DNA of 64,000 nucleotides from Paenibacillus xylanexedens (GCF_007676705.1 NZ_VEBF01000007.1:149168-213167), one strand, 5' to 3'. Positions 16,951 through 25,952 are shown, counted from the first letter of the stretch. The notes: generated by a model from the letters alone, not told the origin. Numbers and translations are program-made.

Positions 16951-16990
16951 AAACCAGGTGAGGGCCACTTCAGTCCAAACCTGGTTTTTA
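16951..16990 (+). terminator. Terminator of the MFS gene
   Basis: AAACCAGGT ... ACCTGGTTTTTA hairpin, 43 bp after the MFS stop codon, followed by T-rich sequence. Confidence 0.75.
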
Positions 16991-17134
16991 ATTGTATACA
17001 AAAAAGAATTGTCATTATTTCTGCAACAATCCCTATTCTCGGTTAGGCTGTTGTTTGAAACATAAGTTTCATGACCATTCTTGTATAAATTTTCCTTTAT
17101 CTGAAAAATTGTATTAGCGTCCCTCGTCAGATCA

Positions 17135-18256
17135 CTATGTAATAATTCTATTTATGTAATATGATTTGAATTCAGCAACAGAGTCGAACTGGTTTAAAGA
17201 TACACCTTCTGTTTTAAGGTGATTCTCTACCTTATCAATTAATAGCAGTATAGCTAATCGCAACGGTTCAAGATCTGTGGGATTTAACAACGCGACAAGA
17301 TCTGGATATCCATAACGATCATAAAACTCCCGATACTCACCTAAGTCAGCAATACTAGGCCAGCGTCCTTTCTCTGCCGCATACAAAATTCGAGATAAAC
17401 CATCCTGTAAACCTGTGGCCACAAAAAATGCCGTTTCGTAATGGCCTTTTTCGCACGCGGTTAGCAGCTTATTCATCATCCCCCTCTCCTCTTCGTAGTA
17501 TCCCATCATGTGTTCTTTATAGGAACGCACCACTTCTTGGCTATTTTGTCGCTTCGAGATCAGGCGAAGCATGTCTGCAGTTAATTTTTCACACGCTAAC
17601 ATTATGTCTGCTGGAATAAGACTAAACATCATGGTATCCAAATACTTGTCCAGTTGCTCCGGTTTATGGGTAAGATTTCGGACTTGCTCACGGTAGTACC
17701 CCCACGAACGTGTGTAGTAGGTTTGATTCAAGAATCCAAGAGACTTAAAGATATTTGCCGCAATCTCTTGAGATTGGGTTCGAAAATAACTCAGATCTTT
17801 GGAGTTCTCAGCAATCCGCATTTTAGCTATGGAAATAAGACAATCTTTCAATGCCGATTCAGCTTTGTTTATCATTTCAGCTGTTTTGGATTCACTGCCC
17901 ATACTGGATATGGTCTCACGAAGTCCCATAAATTTTGCTAGATCATCATCTGATCGCACATATAACAGCTCACAGTCTGCTATAATAGTCGTGCTCCACT
18001 CTTCAGAAGTTGCCATTCTCTCAGCACGTTCCCATCCAATTGGCCAGAAATCAAAACTTATGCCATTAACAATGAACTGACATTCTACTTGTCTCCCTCT
18101 GGTCGTGGCTGGGATGAAAAAGAAATCCAAATCTGATCGTTCAGTCGCTCGACCCTGCAAATATGATCCATAATACCCTACAATCGCAACATCTTGAGAG
18201 TAATGTTCCTTGATATGATTTACAATAATGTCAGCTACAGCAAAAACATCAATCAT
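17135..18256 (-). CDS. Nucleotidyltransferase-domain protein
   Basis: A 373-residue protein. The N-terminus carries the polymerase-beta-type nucleotidyltransferase motif GSYLQGRATERSDLDFFF at residues 30-47, with metal-binding Asp42 and Asp44. The rest is helical and ends with a HEPN- or kanamycin-nucleotidyltransferase-like region. Candidate roles are nucleotidylation of a small molecule such as an aminoglycoside, or of a protein or RNA. The start at 18256 has AAGGGGG 8 bases upstream; the open frame runs on to 18400 without an RBS. The gene stands alone between the MFS gene and the NTF2-like gene, with AT-rich flanks. It is too large for an MNT antitoxin and has no partner toxin nearby. Confidence 0.7.
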   Translation of the reverse strand: MIDVFAVADIIVNHIKEHYSQDVAIVGYYGSYLQGRATERSDLDFFFIPATTRGRQVECQFIVNGISFDFWPIGWERAERMATSEEWSTTIIADCELLYVRSDDDLAKFMGLRETISSMGSESKTAEMINKAESALKDCLISIAKMRIAENSKDLSYFRTQSQEIAANIFKSLGFLNQTYYTRSWGYYREQVRNLTHKPEQLDKYLDTMMFSLIPADIMLACEKLTADMLRLISKRQNSQEVVRSYKEHMMGYYEEERGMMNKLLTACEKGHYETAFFVATGLQDGLSRILYAAEKGRWPSIADLGEYREFYDRYGYPDLVALLNPTDLEPLRLAILLLIDKVENHLKTEGVSLNQFDSVAEFKSYYINRIIT

Positions 18257-18461
18257 TAGATAACCCCCTTGTACTCTGAATGCTTTCACATAAACTAAAG
18301 TGGCAGTTAGCTTTAGAATGGTCCAAGCATTCTTTAGAATATATATCCATATTCGCGGTATGGTACCAACTTCCTTTTTGGGGGCATATTTCTCCTTCAA
18401 GAGGTATGTACGTAATTTAATTTATTGTTTTTCACTAACCTTCCCCATAGATGCAGCACAA

Positions 18462-18501
18462 AATAGCCCCAAGGACGCATTCATCGCTCCCCAGGGCTAT
18501 T
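18462..18501 (-). terminator. Terminator of the NTF2-like gene
   Basis: AATAGCCC and GGGCTATT arms with a 24-base loop, followed on the minus strand by TTTTG, 43 bp after the stop codon. Confidence 0.55.
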
Positions 18502-18543
18502 ATTCTATTGATGCTCACTTCTATATTCTTCTAAACATTTTTA

Positions 18544-18993
18544 CTATTCAAACAAGTCCAGACGAAGACGCTTCAGGCTCGTATGTTTGATATACCATTG
18601 GCCGTCGATTTTGACAAAAGTCTCGTGGTAGTGCCCAAATCCGTGGAAGGATTTGTTCTCATTGCCCTCCGGGAACGTTACCCAATCTTCCATTGGGGAG
18701 ATGACCTTCGCTTCGTTCTCGGATACAAATTCAACCTCAGCGCTATGTACATGATGCACGGTTACGGCAACATCCACCAGATCACGGAATACTTGTACGA
18801 TCGTATCACGGCCTGTTAATACCGGAATCGGATTGCCTTCTGTGCTGAAATCGGCGACTGCATCCGGAGCGAACACTTCACCCAAGGTATCCCACTGTTT
18901 CGTATCAATATAGCGGCAATAGCGCGCCTTGGTGTTCCGAATGTTTTCCAGCGCGAGCAATTGTTCCAGTCCTGTAATCGTTGATTGGCTCAT
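18544..18993 (-). CDS. NTF2-like/SnoaL-type small protein
   Basis: A 149-residue protein of the NTF2-like (SnoaL_4, bile-acid-dehydratase-like) fold: ALENIRNTKARYCRYIDTKQWDTLGEVFAPDAVADF is the signature opening, followed by the curved sheet ending in WYIKHTSLKRLRLD. Family members are small enzymes or ligand-binding proteins; the Tyr/Asp/His set of dehydratase relatives is only partly visible. An RBS (GGAGGGAC) precedes the ATG. It is transcribed alone on the minus strand, downstream of the Rrf2 gene but separated from it by a terminator. Confidence 0.82.
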   Translation of the reverse strand: MSQSTITGLEQLLALENIRNTKARYCRYIDTKQWDTLGEVFAPDAVADFSTEGNPIPVLTGRDTIVQVFRDLVDVAVTVHHVHSAEVEFVSENEAKVISPMEDWVTFPEGNENKSFHGFGHYHETFVKIDGQWYIKHTSLKRLRLDLFE

Positions 18994-19173
18994 GTGTTGT
19001 CCCTCCAGAGATGTAAAATGTGATGTAAGATTTGGATCATGTATGTACGCATACTATACCTTCCTTATTGTACCATTCGACTTCTATTAGGTACAACGAC
19101 ATATTATACGCTTGAATATTAACCACTCCACTGACTCTTGAAATGTCCCCTTGCAACGAAATACCTACAATAC

Positions 19174-19214
19174 AAAAAAATCTTTCCTTACCTCGCACGA
19201 GGATGGGGAAAGAT
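19174..19214 (-). terminator. Terminator of the Rrf2 gene
   Basis: ATCTTTCC..CCTCG / CGAGG..GGAAAGAT hairpin followed on the minus strand by a run of seven T. Confidence 0.85.
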
Positions 19215-19274
19215 CTAGACAAAATCGATATTTCAGACGAATACACCGTTCATTGATACTTCATTAGCCGCAAG

Positions 19275-19682
19275 TTACAGGGTATGTGCACCCTTCATCT
19301 GAGAAGCCAGTTCTGACATCTTTTTATTGTTCAAAAAACTCTCCATCTCTTCTTCCGCCTGCACCATCACCTGCTGGATCAAGCAGCCTGCGTTATGATT
19401 CTGGGAACATTCGAACAGGGACGCCTGACCTTCAATCGCATGAATGATTTCCAGGAAGGAAGGATCGGGATTTTTACGACTAAGCCGGTAGCCACCATTG
19501 GCTCCAGAAGTAGATTCAATCATGCCCGCCTTAACCAATTTGGTCAAGATTTTGGACAGATAGGTTGGGGATACCTTTTGCAGTTCTGCAAGTTGGTGTA
19601 CACTAACCAGCTGCTCAGGAGCAGTACTTACAAGATGAAGCATGGTATGCAAAGCATAATTTGTTGCTTTTGAATATTTCAT
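19275..19682 (-). CDS. Rrf2-family transcriptional regulator
   Basis: A 135-residue winged-helix protein. MKYSKATNYALHTMLHL, LAELQKVSPTYLSKILTKLVKAGMIES and GANGGYRLSR are the standard Rrf2 landmarks. Cys92 and Cys100 (CSQNHNAGC) lie where NsrR/IscR-type proteins bind an iron-sulfur cluster, but the third cysteine is missing, so it resembles the YwnA/CymR-like cluster-free or redox-thiol group. It is likely to sense oxidative, nitrosative or thiol stress and to control a nearby or its own promoter. The neighbouring NTF2-like gene is a possible target, though a terminator separates them. Confidence 0.88.
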   Translation of the reverse strand: MKYSKATNYALHTMLHLVSTAPEQLVSVHQLAELQKVSPTYLSKILTKLVKAGMIESTSGANGGYRLSRKNPDPSFLEIIHAIEGQASLFECSQNHNAGCLIQQVMVQAEEEMESFLNNKKMSELASQMKGAHTL

Positions 19683-19788
19683 GAGGGCACCTCATTATAC
19701 ACGGATTTAATTTATCCATAATAGACTTGATTAAGCTCTCTGTCAAACTACTGTGCTTCAAGCGCTGGAAACATCGCAAGGATCTGGG

Positions 19789-20628
19789 TTAATTGTGATA
19801 CAATCCACGATAATCTGTAGGTGTCATCCCCTCGTGAGCCATGAATTGACGGTTAAAATAACTGGCATTGGGATACCCTGCGTCCTCCGCAATCTGTCCA
19901 ATATTGGCCGTAGGCCGTTCCAGCAGCCATTGTTTCGCCATCTGTAACCGTGAACGAGTGATAAACTCCATGGGCGTCATCTCCACAGCATTCTTGAACA
20001 TTTTGCAAAAGTAATACGAACTCACACCTGCGAGATCTGCCCAGTCTTGTAATAGGAAAGGCTGGCAGGCCTCCTGCTGCATCTGTGGAAGCAGCGCAAG
20101 AACCCGACTTTCCGCCTTGCTGGTAGTGCGTGTGCTCTTTAAAGGTACCGCATGCTGCACGAACTCAGCGAGTACAGCATAGGTCAGTGTGGATAGCTGA
20201 GCTGGCCGCAGCATGGTGTTCTGTTCAGCTTCGGTTAGCAGGGCCAGATGAGCCTCTTCCCATGAACTACGCTGCCGCAGCGTCCACAGCAGATTGCGAT
20301 GCAGCCCCCGCTCAATCATATAATCATGCAGACGTTCACCATAGAAGTGCACCCATCTCACATCCCACGGATCATCTACGCTGCTGTAATAATGCTGTTG
20401 TTGCTGCGGGAAATAAAGCACGGCCTGACCTGCACGAAGCTCATGCACCACCCCGTCCACTTCCACGTATCCTTTGCCCGCAGCGACATAGTGAATATTA
20501 AAATTGTTCAGTACGCCAGCCTCCCGTAATACGGAATGCTGGGGATGATCCATATAGTGCCCGACCGATTCCGGGTAACAAAAATATGGAATATCCTGCA
20601 AGGTTAGCAATACGGTTTGCCTCATCAT
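19789..20628 (-). CDS. AraC-family regulator (cupin sensor)
   Basis: A 279-residue AraC/XylS protein. The N-terminal cupin-like sensor (AAGKGYVEVDGVVHELRAGQAVLYFP) is followed by a linker and a C-terminal pair of helix-turn-helix motifs (WADLAGVSSYYFCKMFKNAVEMTPMEFI; IAEDAGYPNASYFNRQFMAHEGMTPTDY). AAGGAG lies 8 bases before the first of two adjacent ATG codons. It is divergent from the Gfo/Idh gene at 20747, and the 118-bp gap contains the inverted half-sites ATATTGTG (20651) and CACAATAT (20712) around the divergent promoter, so it probably activates the oxidoreductase operon on binding a sugar-type inducer. Confidence 0.88.
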   Translation of the reverse strand: MMRQTVLLTLQDIPYFCYPESVGHYMDHPQHSVLREAGVLNNFNIHYVAAGKGYVEVDGVVHELRAGQAVLYFPQQQQHYYSSVDDPWDVRWVHFYGERLHDYMIERGLHRNLLWTLRQRSSWEEAHLALLTEAEQNTMLRPAQLSTLTYAVLAEFVQHAVPLKSTRTTSKAESRVLALLPQMQQEACQPFLLQDWADLAGVSSYYFCKMFKNAVEMTPMEFITRSRLQMAKQWLLERPTANIGQIAEDAGYPNASYFNRQFMAHEGMTPTDYRGLYHN

Positions 20629-20705
20629 AGCGACTTCTCCTTACTCAACAATATTGTGTTAACTAACTTCAATATATTATCATTTTAATTCGATCATCTA
20701 TTCCT

Positions 20706-20711
20706 TATAAT
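20706..20711 (+). promoter_or_regulatory. Candidate -10 box for the Gfo/Idh-AKR operon
   Basis: Consensus TATAAT 36 bp before the start codon, with a weak upstream -35. The half-sites ATATTGTG (20651-20658) and CACAATAT (20712-20719) bracket it, as expected for AraC-type control. Confidence 0.4.
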
Positions 20712-20746
20712 CACAATATACATTTATACACAGGAGGATACAACAC

Positions 20747-21751
20747 ATGAATCCAGTTCAAAAATTGCGTTGGGGCATTCTTGGTAGCGCTAGCATTGCT
20801 GTGGAATCCGTCATTCCAGGCCTGCAGCAATCCGAGTTGAATGAAGTAACCGCGATTGCCAGTCGAGACGAAGATAAAGCCAAACAGACGGCCGAGCAAC
20901 TTGGGATCGAGAAGGCTTATGGCAGTTATGAAGCTTTGCTCGCTGATGATTCCATTGATGCCGTATATATCCCACTGCCGAATCATCTGCATCGGGAATG
21001 GACGATCCGGGCTGCTGAAGCAGGCAAACATATTTTGTGCGAAAAACCACTGGCTCTGACAGAGCAGGAAGCTCAGGAGATGGTTCAAGCTTGTGCAGAT
21101 GCAGGTGTGCATCTGGCTGAAGCATTCATGTACCGCCATCATCCACGTTACGATCAGATCAGAGACATCATTGCCAGCGGTGAGATTGGTGAGATCCGCG
21201 GCATTCACAGTACATTTTCGTTCAATAATTCCAATGCATCAGGCAATGTCCGCTTTCGGCGGGATTGGGGCGGAGGTGCACTGTATGATATCGGATGTTA
21301 TTCCATCAGCGTAGCACGTCTGCTGCTTGGTCAAGAACCAAGTGCAGTTACCGTTATTGGCATGTTCTCTCCACAGCATGATCAAGTCGATATGATGGCT
21401 TCCGGACTGCTGGAATTCGATAATCACGTTGGCGTGACGTTTGACAGCAGCATGTGGGCAGCCTTCCGCAACACGCTGGAGGTATTGGGATCCGACGGTA
21501 TTATTGAAGTCCCTTCGGCATTTATCAGCGGACAGGACCGCAGTTCCAACTTCTATGTAACGACTGGTGGTGAACGCAGAGAGATTGAAGTCCCGCAAGT
21601 AAACCACTACTCTCTACAGGGAGATGATATGGCACGTGCTGTACTTCAGGGCAAGGATCTGCGCTTCGCCCCTTCTGATGCAGTAGCTAATATGAAAGTA
21701 CTGGAAGCTTGCCTTCGTTCAGCGGAAGAACGTACACGAATTACACTATAA
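20747..21751 (+). CDS. Gfo/Idh/MocA-family oxidoreductase
   Basis: A 334-residue NAD(P)-dependent dehydrogenase. The Rossmann opening is RWGILGSASIAVESVIPGL, the nucleotide-adjacent LPNHLHREW and the EKPLALT motif with the catalytic Lys are clear, and the C-terminal sheet domain contains RFRRDWGGGALYDIGCYSI. These enzymes oxidise or reduce sugars, inositols or their derivatives. AGGAGG sits 9 bases before the ATG. The aldo/keto reductase starts 20 bp after its stop, so both form a two-gene operon under the divergent AraC regulator. Confidence 0.9.
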   Translation: MNPVQKLRWGILGSASIAVESVIPGLQQSELNEVTAIASRDEDKAKQTAEQLGIEKAYGSYEALLADDSIDAVYIPLPNHLHREWTIRAAEAGKHILCEKPLALTEQEAQEMVQACADAGVHLAEAFMYRHHPRYDQIRDIIASGEIGEIRGIHSTFSFNNSNASGNVRFRRDWGGGALYDIGCYSISVARLLLGQEPSAVTVIGMFSPQHDQVDMMASGLLEFDNHVGVTFDSSMWAAFRNTLEVLGSDGIIEVPSAFISGQDRSSNFYVTTGGERREIEVPQVNHYSLQGDDMARAVLQGKDLRFAPSDAVANMKVLEACLRSAEERTRITL

Positions 21752-21771
21752 TTGAGAGGATGAACTGACTT

Positions 21772-22719
21772 ATGGAATATATCGAAATTGCTGGTGCAGG
21801 TAAACGTGTCTCCAGATTGATTAAAGGAACCGATTATTTCGTGCATAATGCCTACGATAAAGCAGCTACGAACATGGATGCTTTTCTGTCGATTGGCGGT
21901 AACACTGTAGATACAGCACATATCTATTGTGGTGGACAGAGTGAAGAAGTCCTTGGTCGTTACATGAAAGAACGTGGTAACCGCGACCAGATCGTCATTC
22001 TCACCAAAGGCGCGCATCATGACCAGAACGGACCACGCGTTAACGCTGAGGCGATCCGTAGTGACTTGCTGGAAAGTCTGGAGCGTCTGCAGACGGATCA
22101 TGTAGAGATGTATGCCTTGCACCGGGATGATCCCAATACCCCCGTGAGTGTTATTCTTGAAGCACTGAACGAACATATTGAATCTGGCAAAATCGGAGCC
22201 ATCGGTGCCTCCAACTGGACTTGGCAACGTTTAGAGGAAGCCAATGCGTACGCTGCGGCGAATGGCCTGAAGGGCTTCACCTTCAGCAGTCCGAATCTCA
22301 GTCTCGCCAAAGCCAACGAGCCTTTCTGGGAAGGCTGTGTGTCGGCAGATGCAGAGACGCTCGCATGGCATGAGCAAACCAAGCTGCCATTGCTGTCCTG
22401 GTCTTCCCAGGCACGCGGTTTCTTCACTGGACGATTCACACCTGAAGTTCGGGATAACGAAGATCTGGTTCGTGTATTCTATAGTGACGGCAACTGGGAA
22501 CGATTGCGTCGCGCTGAGCAATTGGCCAATTCGAAGAAAACAACACCTATCCAGATTGCACTCGCTTATGTATTGAATCAGACATTCCCAACCTGTGCGC
22601 TGATCGGAGCCCAGAATCAGGCGGAACTGCTCTCCTGTGACGAAGGGTCTCGAATCACGCTGACTCCTGCTGAAATAGCATGGCTGGATCTGGGCAGTGA
22701 AGTGCCGGCTGGCATCTAA
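21772..22719 (+). CDS. Aldo/keto reductase
   Basis: A 315-residue AKR with an (alpha/beta)8 barrel. Catalytic Asp and Tyr appear in NTVDTAHIYCGGQSEEVLGRY, Lys in VILTKGAHH, and His in MYALHRDDPNTPV. The GAIGASNW strand and the NADPH-binding C-terminal stretch (TPIQIALAYVL, CALIGAQ) are present. Members reduce sugar aldehydes or ketones. It lies in an operon with the Gfo/Idh dehydrogenase, 20 bp apart, and the two could interconvert a sugar or polyol. The RBS is weak and 12 bases away. Confidence 0.9.
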   Translation: MEYIEIAGAGKRVSRLIKGTDYFVHNAYDKAATNMDAFLSIGGNTVDTAHIYCGGQSEEVLGRYMKERGNRDQIVILTKGAHHDQNGPRVNAEAIRSDLLESLERLQTDHVEMYALHRDDPNTPVSVILEALNEHIESGKIGAIGASNWTWQRLEEANAYAAANGLKGFTFSSPNLSLAKANEPFWEGCVSADAETLAWHEQTKLPLLSWSSQARGFFTGRFTPEVRDNEDLVRVFYSDGNWERLRRAEQLANSKKTTPIQIALAYVLNQTFPTCALIGAQNQAELLSCDEGSRITLTPAEIAWLDLGSEVPAGI

Positions 22720-22749
22720 AGAAAGTTAATTATTCATCAACAAATACAG

Positions 22750-22790
22750 AAGGACTTACCCCAGAGTACATCTCTGAAGGTAAGTCCTTT
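22750..22790. terminator. Bidirectional terminator
   Basis: AAGGACTTACC / GGTAAGTCCTT perfect stem with an inner CAGAG/CTCTG stem, between convergent operons ending at 22719 (+) and 22846 (-). Confidence 0.85.
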
Positions 22791-22845
22791 ATATCATAGA
22801 TTAAGACATATAAAATGTTAGAAATTGCACTGTTATTCAGTTGAA

Positions 22846-23865
22846 TTACAGCTTAATGATCTGACCTGTCTTCTCGGATTCGAATGCTGCCAGGATGACT
22901 TGCAGGGAACGCAAGCCTTCTTCCCCAGAAATCGCTGGAGGTGTTTGGGTCACAATCGACTCTACAAAGGCGTCAATCACACCACTCGGCACTTGTTTCT
23001 CGTTGGTAGCCATGGCACCGACTTTGTACGTCTCAACCGTACCATTGGTCAACTCAACGATAACTTCATCGCCTTCCACTGTTCCAATCTTCATAACACC
23101 ATTCTCACACCACAGAACTGTACTGTTGTCTCCGGCTCTGTATTGCGTCCAGCTCGCTACCAGCGTTCCGATTGCTCCACTCTTCATACGAAGCAGGCAA
23201 GTTGCGTTATCGTCAACCTGAGTGCCTTCCTTGTGCAGTGTGCTGATGAAACCAGCCACTTCAGATACTTCATCATTCAGCAAGTAACGGATGAAGTCTG
23301 ATTTGTGCACGCCGAGGTCGCCCATAGCGCCCATAATCGCTTCTTCTTTACGGAAGAACCAGCTTTCTGCTCCGTCCACACTCCATGCTTCCGGACCCGG
23401 GTGACCGAAGGAAGTACGGAAATTCAGGACTTTACCGAGTTTGCCGGAGTCGAGAATTTCTTTTGCTTTGACATGAGGAGGCATCAGACGCTGGTTGTGT
23501 CCAACCATCAGATACACACCATTTTTCTTGGCAGCTTCGATCATTTGTTCGCCTTCTTCAGTGGATACTGCCATTGGTTTCTCAACCAAAACATGCTTAC
23601 CTGCATTTGCAGCAGCAATCGCCATTGGCGCATGCAGATAGTTCGGTGTACACACACTAACGGCATCAACTGTTTCGTTTGCAAGCAATTCTTCGTAACT
23701 GGAATAAGCTTTACCGCCGTAAGTCTCGGCCATCTTCTCCGCACGCTCCACAATCGGATCGGCAAAAGCGACAAGTTCTACGTTCTCATTGGCAGCGTAC
23801 TCTGGAATATGTCTGCGCTCGGCAATGGCTCCACAGCCGAATACAGCAACTTTAATTTTACTCAT
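22846..23865 (-). CDS. Gfo/Idh/MocA-family oxidoreductase
   Basis: A 339-residue dehydrogenase. It opens KVAVFGCGAIAERRHIPEY, carries VDAVSVCTPNYLH and HVLVEKPMAVS (catalytic Lys), and its C-terminal domain contains GALGDLGVHKSD-like features (AMGDLGVHKSDFIRY). AAAGGAG sits 10 bases before the ATG at 23865; a second ATG at 23871 is too close to the RBS. It follows the isomerase gene by 55 bp on the minus strand, so the two form an operon for inositol- or sugar-type substrate interconversion. Confidence 0.9.
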   Translation of the reverse strand: MSKIKVAVFGCGAIAERRHIPEYAANENVELVAFADPIVERAEKMAETYGGKAYSSYEELLANETVDAVSVCTPNYLHAPMAIAAANAGKHVLVEKPMAVSTEEGEQMIEAAKKNGVYLMVGHNQRLMPPHVKAKEILDSGKLGKVLNFRTSFGHPGPEAWSVDGAESWFFRKEEAIMGAMGDLGVHKSDFIRYLLNDEVSEVAGFISTLHKEGTQVDDNATCLLRMKSGAIGTLVASWTQYRAGDNSTVLWCENGVMKIGTVEGDEVIVELTNGTVETYKVGAMATNEKQVPSGVIDAFVESIVTQTPPAISGEEGLRSLQVILAAFESEKTGQIIKL

Positions 23866-23920
23866 GTACATAAGTCTCCTTTGACAATTAGATTAGCATT
23901 TTTCATGGTTCGATGGTCCA

Positions 23921-24697
23921 TTAGAATTGGTTCAGGTAGTTTTCTTTCAGCCAGTTGTAGCTATTGGATACGCTCTCAAGCGGAGGGTTCTGACATACGT
24001 CTTGTTCCACGATCAACCATTCCACGCCTGCATTCGTAGCGCCTTCAATAACAGCCGGCAGATCAACCGAACCTTGTCCCAGTTCCAGCGTTTTCATCTG
24101 ACCCTGTTCGTCTTTGCTGAAATCTTTCAGGTGAAGCAGCGGTAAGCGACCCGCATATTTATTAATATACTCGATCGGATTTTGCCCCGCAAATTGTACC
24201 CAACATACGTCCATTTCCACTTTTACCGCTTCCGGTGATGTTTGAGCGAACATGGCATCAAAGGCATTGGCATCGCCAACCTGGCCATGGAATTCAAAGT
24301 CATGGTTATGGTAACCGAAGATCAAACCTTGCTTCGCCGCTTCAGCTCCATATTGTTGTAACTCAGCGAACAGCTTGGTCCAACCTTCTGCATTCTCAGG
24401 ACGATCTTCTGGCATCAGGTAAGGACAAATGATATATTGTGCACCAATTGTTTTCAGGTAATCGAGTTGTTTTTGCAAGTCTTCGCGCATCGCATGTAGT
24501 GAAACATGGCTGCTGAATCCTTTCAATCCAAGTTCATCTAGTAGCGCTTTCATTTCTTCGGCTGGAATGTCACCATATCCGGCAAACTCCACGCCTTCAT
24601 ATCCAAGGGCCGCTACCTTACGCAACGTACCACGAAAATCTGCTGCAGTTTCATCACGGAGTGTAAACAATTGCAAACCAATATTAAGTTTTTTCAT
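23921..24697 (-). CDS. Sugar phosphate isomerase/epimerase (AP-endonuclease-2 fold)
   Basis: A 258-residue TIM-barrel protein of the xylose-isomerase-like/IolE/IolI family. NIGLQLFTLRDE, GYEGVEFAGYG, FGYHNHDFEF, VEMDVCWV and LHLKDF mark the strands that carry metal-binding His, Glu and Asp residues. Such proteins epimerise or dehydrate keto-inositols and sugars. GAGGTG sits 8 bases before the ATG. It is the first gene of the operon with the Gfo/Idh dehydrogenase, and divergent from the AraC regulator at 25073. Confidence 0.9.
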   Translation of the reverse strand: MKKLNIGLQLFTLRDETAADFRGTLRKVAALGYEGVEFAGYGDIPAEEMKALLDELGLKGFSSHVSLHAMREDLQKQLDYLKTIGAQYIICPYLMPEDRPENAEGWTKLFAELQQYGAEAAKQGLIFGYHNHDFEFHGQVGDANAFDAMFAQTSPEAVKVEMDVCWVQFAGQNPIEYINKYAGRLPLLHLKDFSKDEQGQMKTLELGQGSVDLPAVIEGATNAGVEWLIVEQDVCQNPPLESVSNSYNWLKENYLNQF

Positions 24698-24918
24698 GTA
24701 GGATACACCTCTGTTCTCAAATTTGCTTTCATTGCTCTATCTGGTATCATCCTACCGCAAAACAGGCTAGAATGAACATATACAATATAGTCAGAACATG
24801 AACTATCTGATCAAATTTTATTTCCATCATTTTGCATCTATTAAATGTACCTAATTTCAACTGAAGATATTTACACTGGCACTCCGATGACAGAACAACC
24901 TTCCGATCGCTGTTATCC

Positions 24919-24959
24919 CCAGATTTTCTTGATTTCCTTTTCAAAAGGATAAAATCTGG
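24919..24959. repeat. Palindromic element in divergent intergenic region
   Basis: CCAGATTTT (24919-24927) and AAAATCTGG (24951-24959) form a perfect 9-bp inverted repeat around an inner CCTTTT/AAAAGG pair. There is no T-run and no adjacent gene end, so it is not a terminator. It lies in the 375-bp gap between the isomerase and AraC genes; the rest of that gap is AT-rich and shows nothing else I can name. Confidence 0.5.
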
Positions 24960-25072
24960 AGCTAAAGGCGAACACTTTGTTTCTTCAGGTTTTTTCTGTC
25001 CTCTCCGTTATCGTGTAAATGTTAAGTTAAACTTATGATGTAAAAGCATCGATATACTGGGGGATTTCATCT

Positions 25073-25900
25073 TTGGATACGTTAGAAACATCTGTACTGA
25101 TCTGTGACTACTCATATCACTATAAGGCGTTCACTCATAATATGAAGGGCGAGCTGCAAACCTATCTGTTCCGCCTGCAGACCGAAGGCTCGTGCAAAGT
25201 ATATGTACAGGATGAAGAATTCAGGATGACGAGCGGGGACTTGCTGCTGCTCAAGCCTGGTGACGATTATCATCTTGTAGTCGATGAACCACATAAGGAA
25301 GGACGCTTGTCTAGCGGAGATTATTATCTGTTCTGCGAGGGCAGTTGGATCGAGAATTGGTGGAAACGGCAGCAACGATCCACTGTGAGCCGGATTGGAC
25401 TGGATGATAAGCTGATCAGCCTATGGCGAAATATGTTACTGGAGAAACGTCGCGGACCTCTTGAGGAGAATGCGGAGCTAAAGGATGCGTTACTGCGCGG
25501 ATTATGTCTATATATCGACCGGGCAATCACCGAGAATATCCAGACGGATCGGGCTGTTTCCTCTGCGTTGAAGTTAAAACGTTTTATTGAGGAACATGCC
25601 ACCGTTACCTTTAAACTTGAAGAAGCCGCACGTTATGCCGGACTCAGCCTGTCACGTGCAGTTCGGTTATTTAAGGAGCACTACAATCAGACCATGATTC
25701 AATATGCGATTGAGATCCGTCTGAATGCGGCGCTGGAACGTATGAAATACAGTGAAATGACACTGGAGCATATTGCTGAATCCTGCGGTTTTGCAAGCTA
25801 CTCCTATTTTCACCGGGTATTCCGGGCGCATTTTGGTGTATCTCCGGCAGAGTATCTCAAATCCAAGCAGCATGAGCCTATTGATTTAGAACGTGTGTGA
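25073..25900 (+). CDS. AraC-family regulator
   Basis: A 275-residue AraC/XylS regulator. The sensor half has the cupin-type strand DEEFRMTSGDLLLLKPGDDYHL, and the C-terminal half carries the two HTHs (EAARYAGLSLSRAVRLFKEHYNQT; IAESCGFASYSYFHRVFRAHFGVSPAEY). The start is TTG at 25073 with GGGGG upstream. It is divergent from the isomerase/Gfo-Idh operon, the likely target. The arrangement mirrors the AraC gene at 19789 with its own oxidoreductase operon. Confidence 0.88.
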   Translation: MDTLETSVLICDYSYHYKAFTHNMKGELQTYLFRLQTEGSCKVYVQDEEFRMTSGDLLLLKPGDDYHLVVDEPHKEGRLSSGDYYLFCEGSWIENWWKRQQRSTVSRIGLDDKLISLWRNMLLEKRRGPLEENAELKDALLRGLCLYIDRAITENIQTDRAVSSALKLKRFIEEHATVTFKLEEAARYAGLSLSRAVRLFKEHYNQTMIQYAIEIRLNAALERMKYSEMTLEHIAESCGFASYSYFHRVFRAHFGVSPAEYLKSKQHEPIDLERV

Positions 25901-25915
25901 CGTGTTAGTATCAGC

Positions 25916-25952
25916 AACCCATGACCTTCAAGCAGGTTCATGGGTTATTTTG
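25916..25952 (+). terminator. Terminator of the AraC gene
   Basis: AACCCATGA / TCATGGGTT stem followed by ATTTTG, 15 bp after the stop. Confidence 0.75.

Noticed and set aside
19037..19246. 69-codon minus-strand frame between the NTF2-like and Rrf2 genes
   Set aside because: It runs through the Rrf2 terminator and has no RBS or domain.
24747..24944. 65-codon minus-strand frame in the AraC/isomerase gap
   Set aside because: No RBS, low-complexity start and the frame overlaps the palindrome; probably chance.
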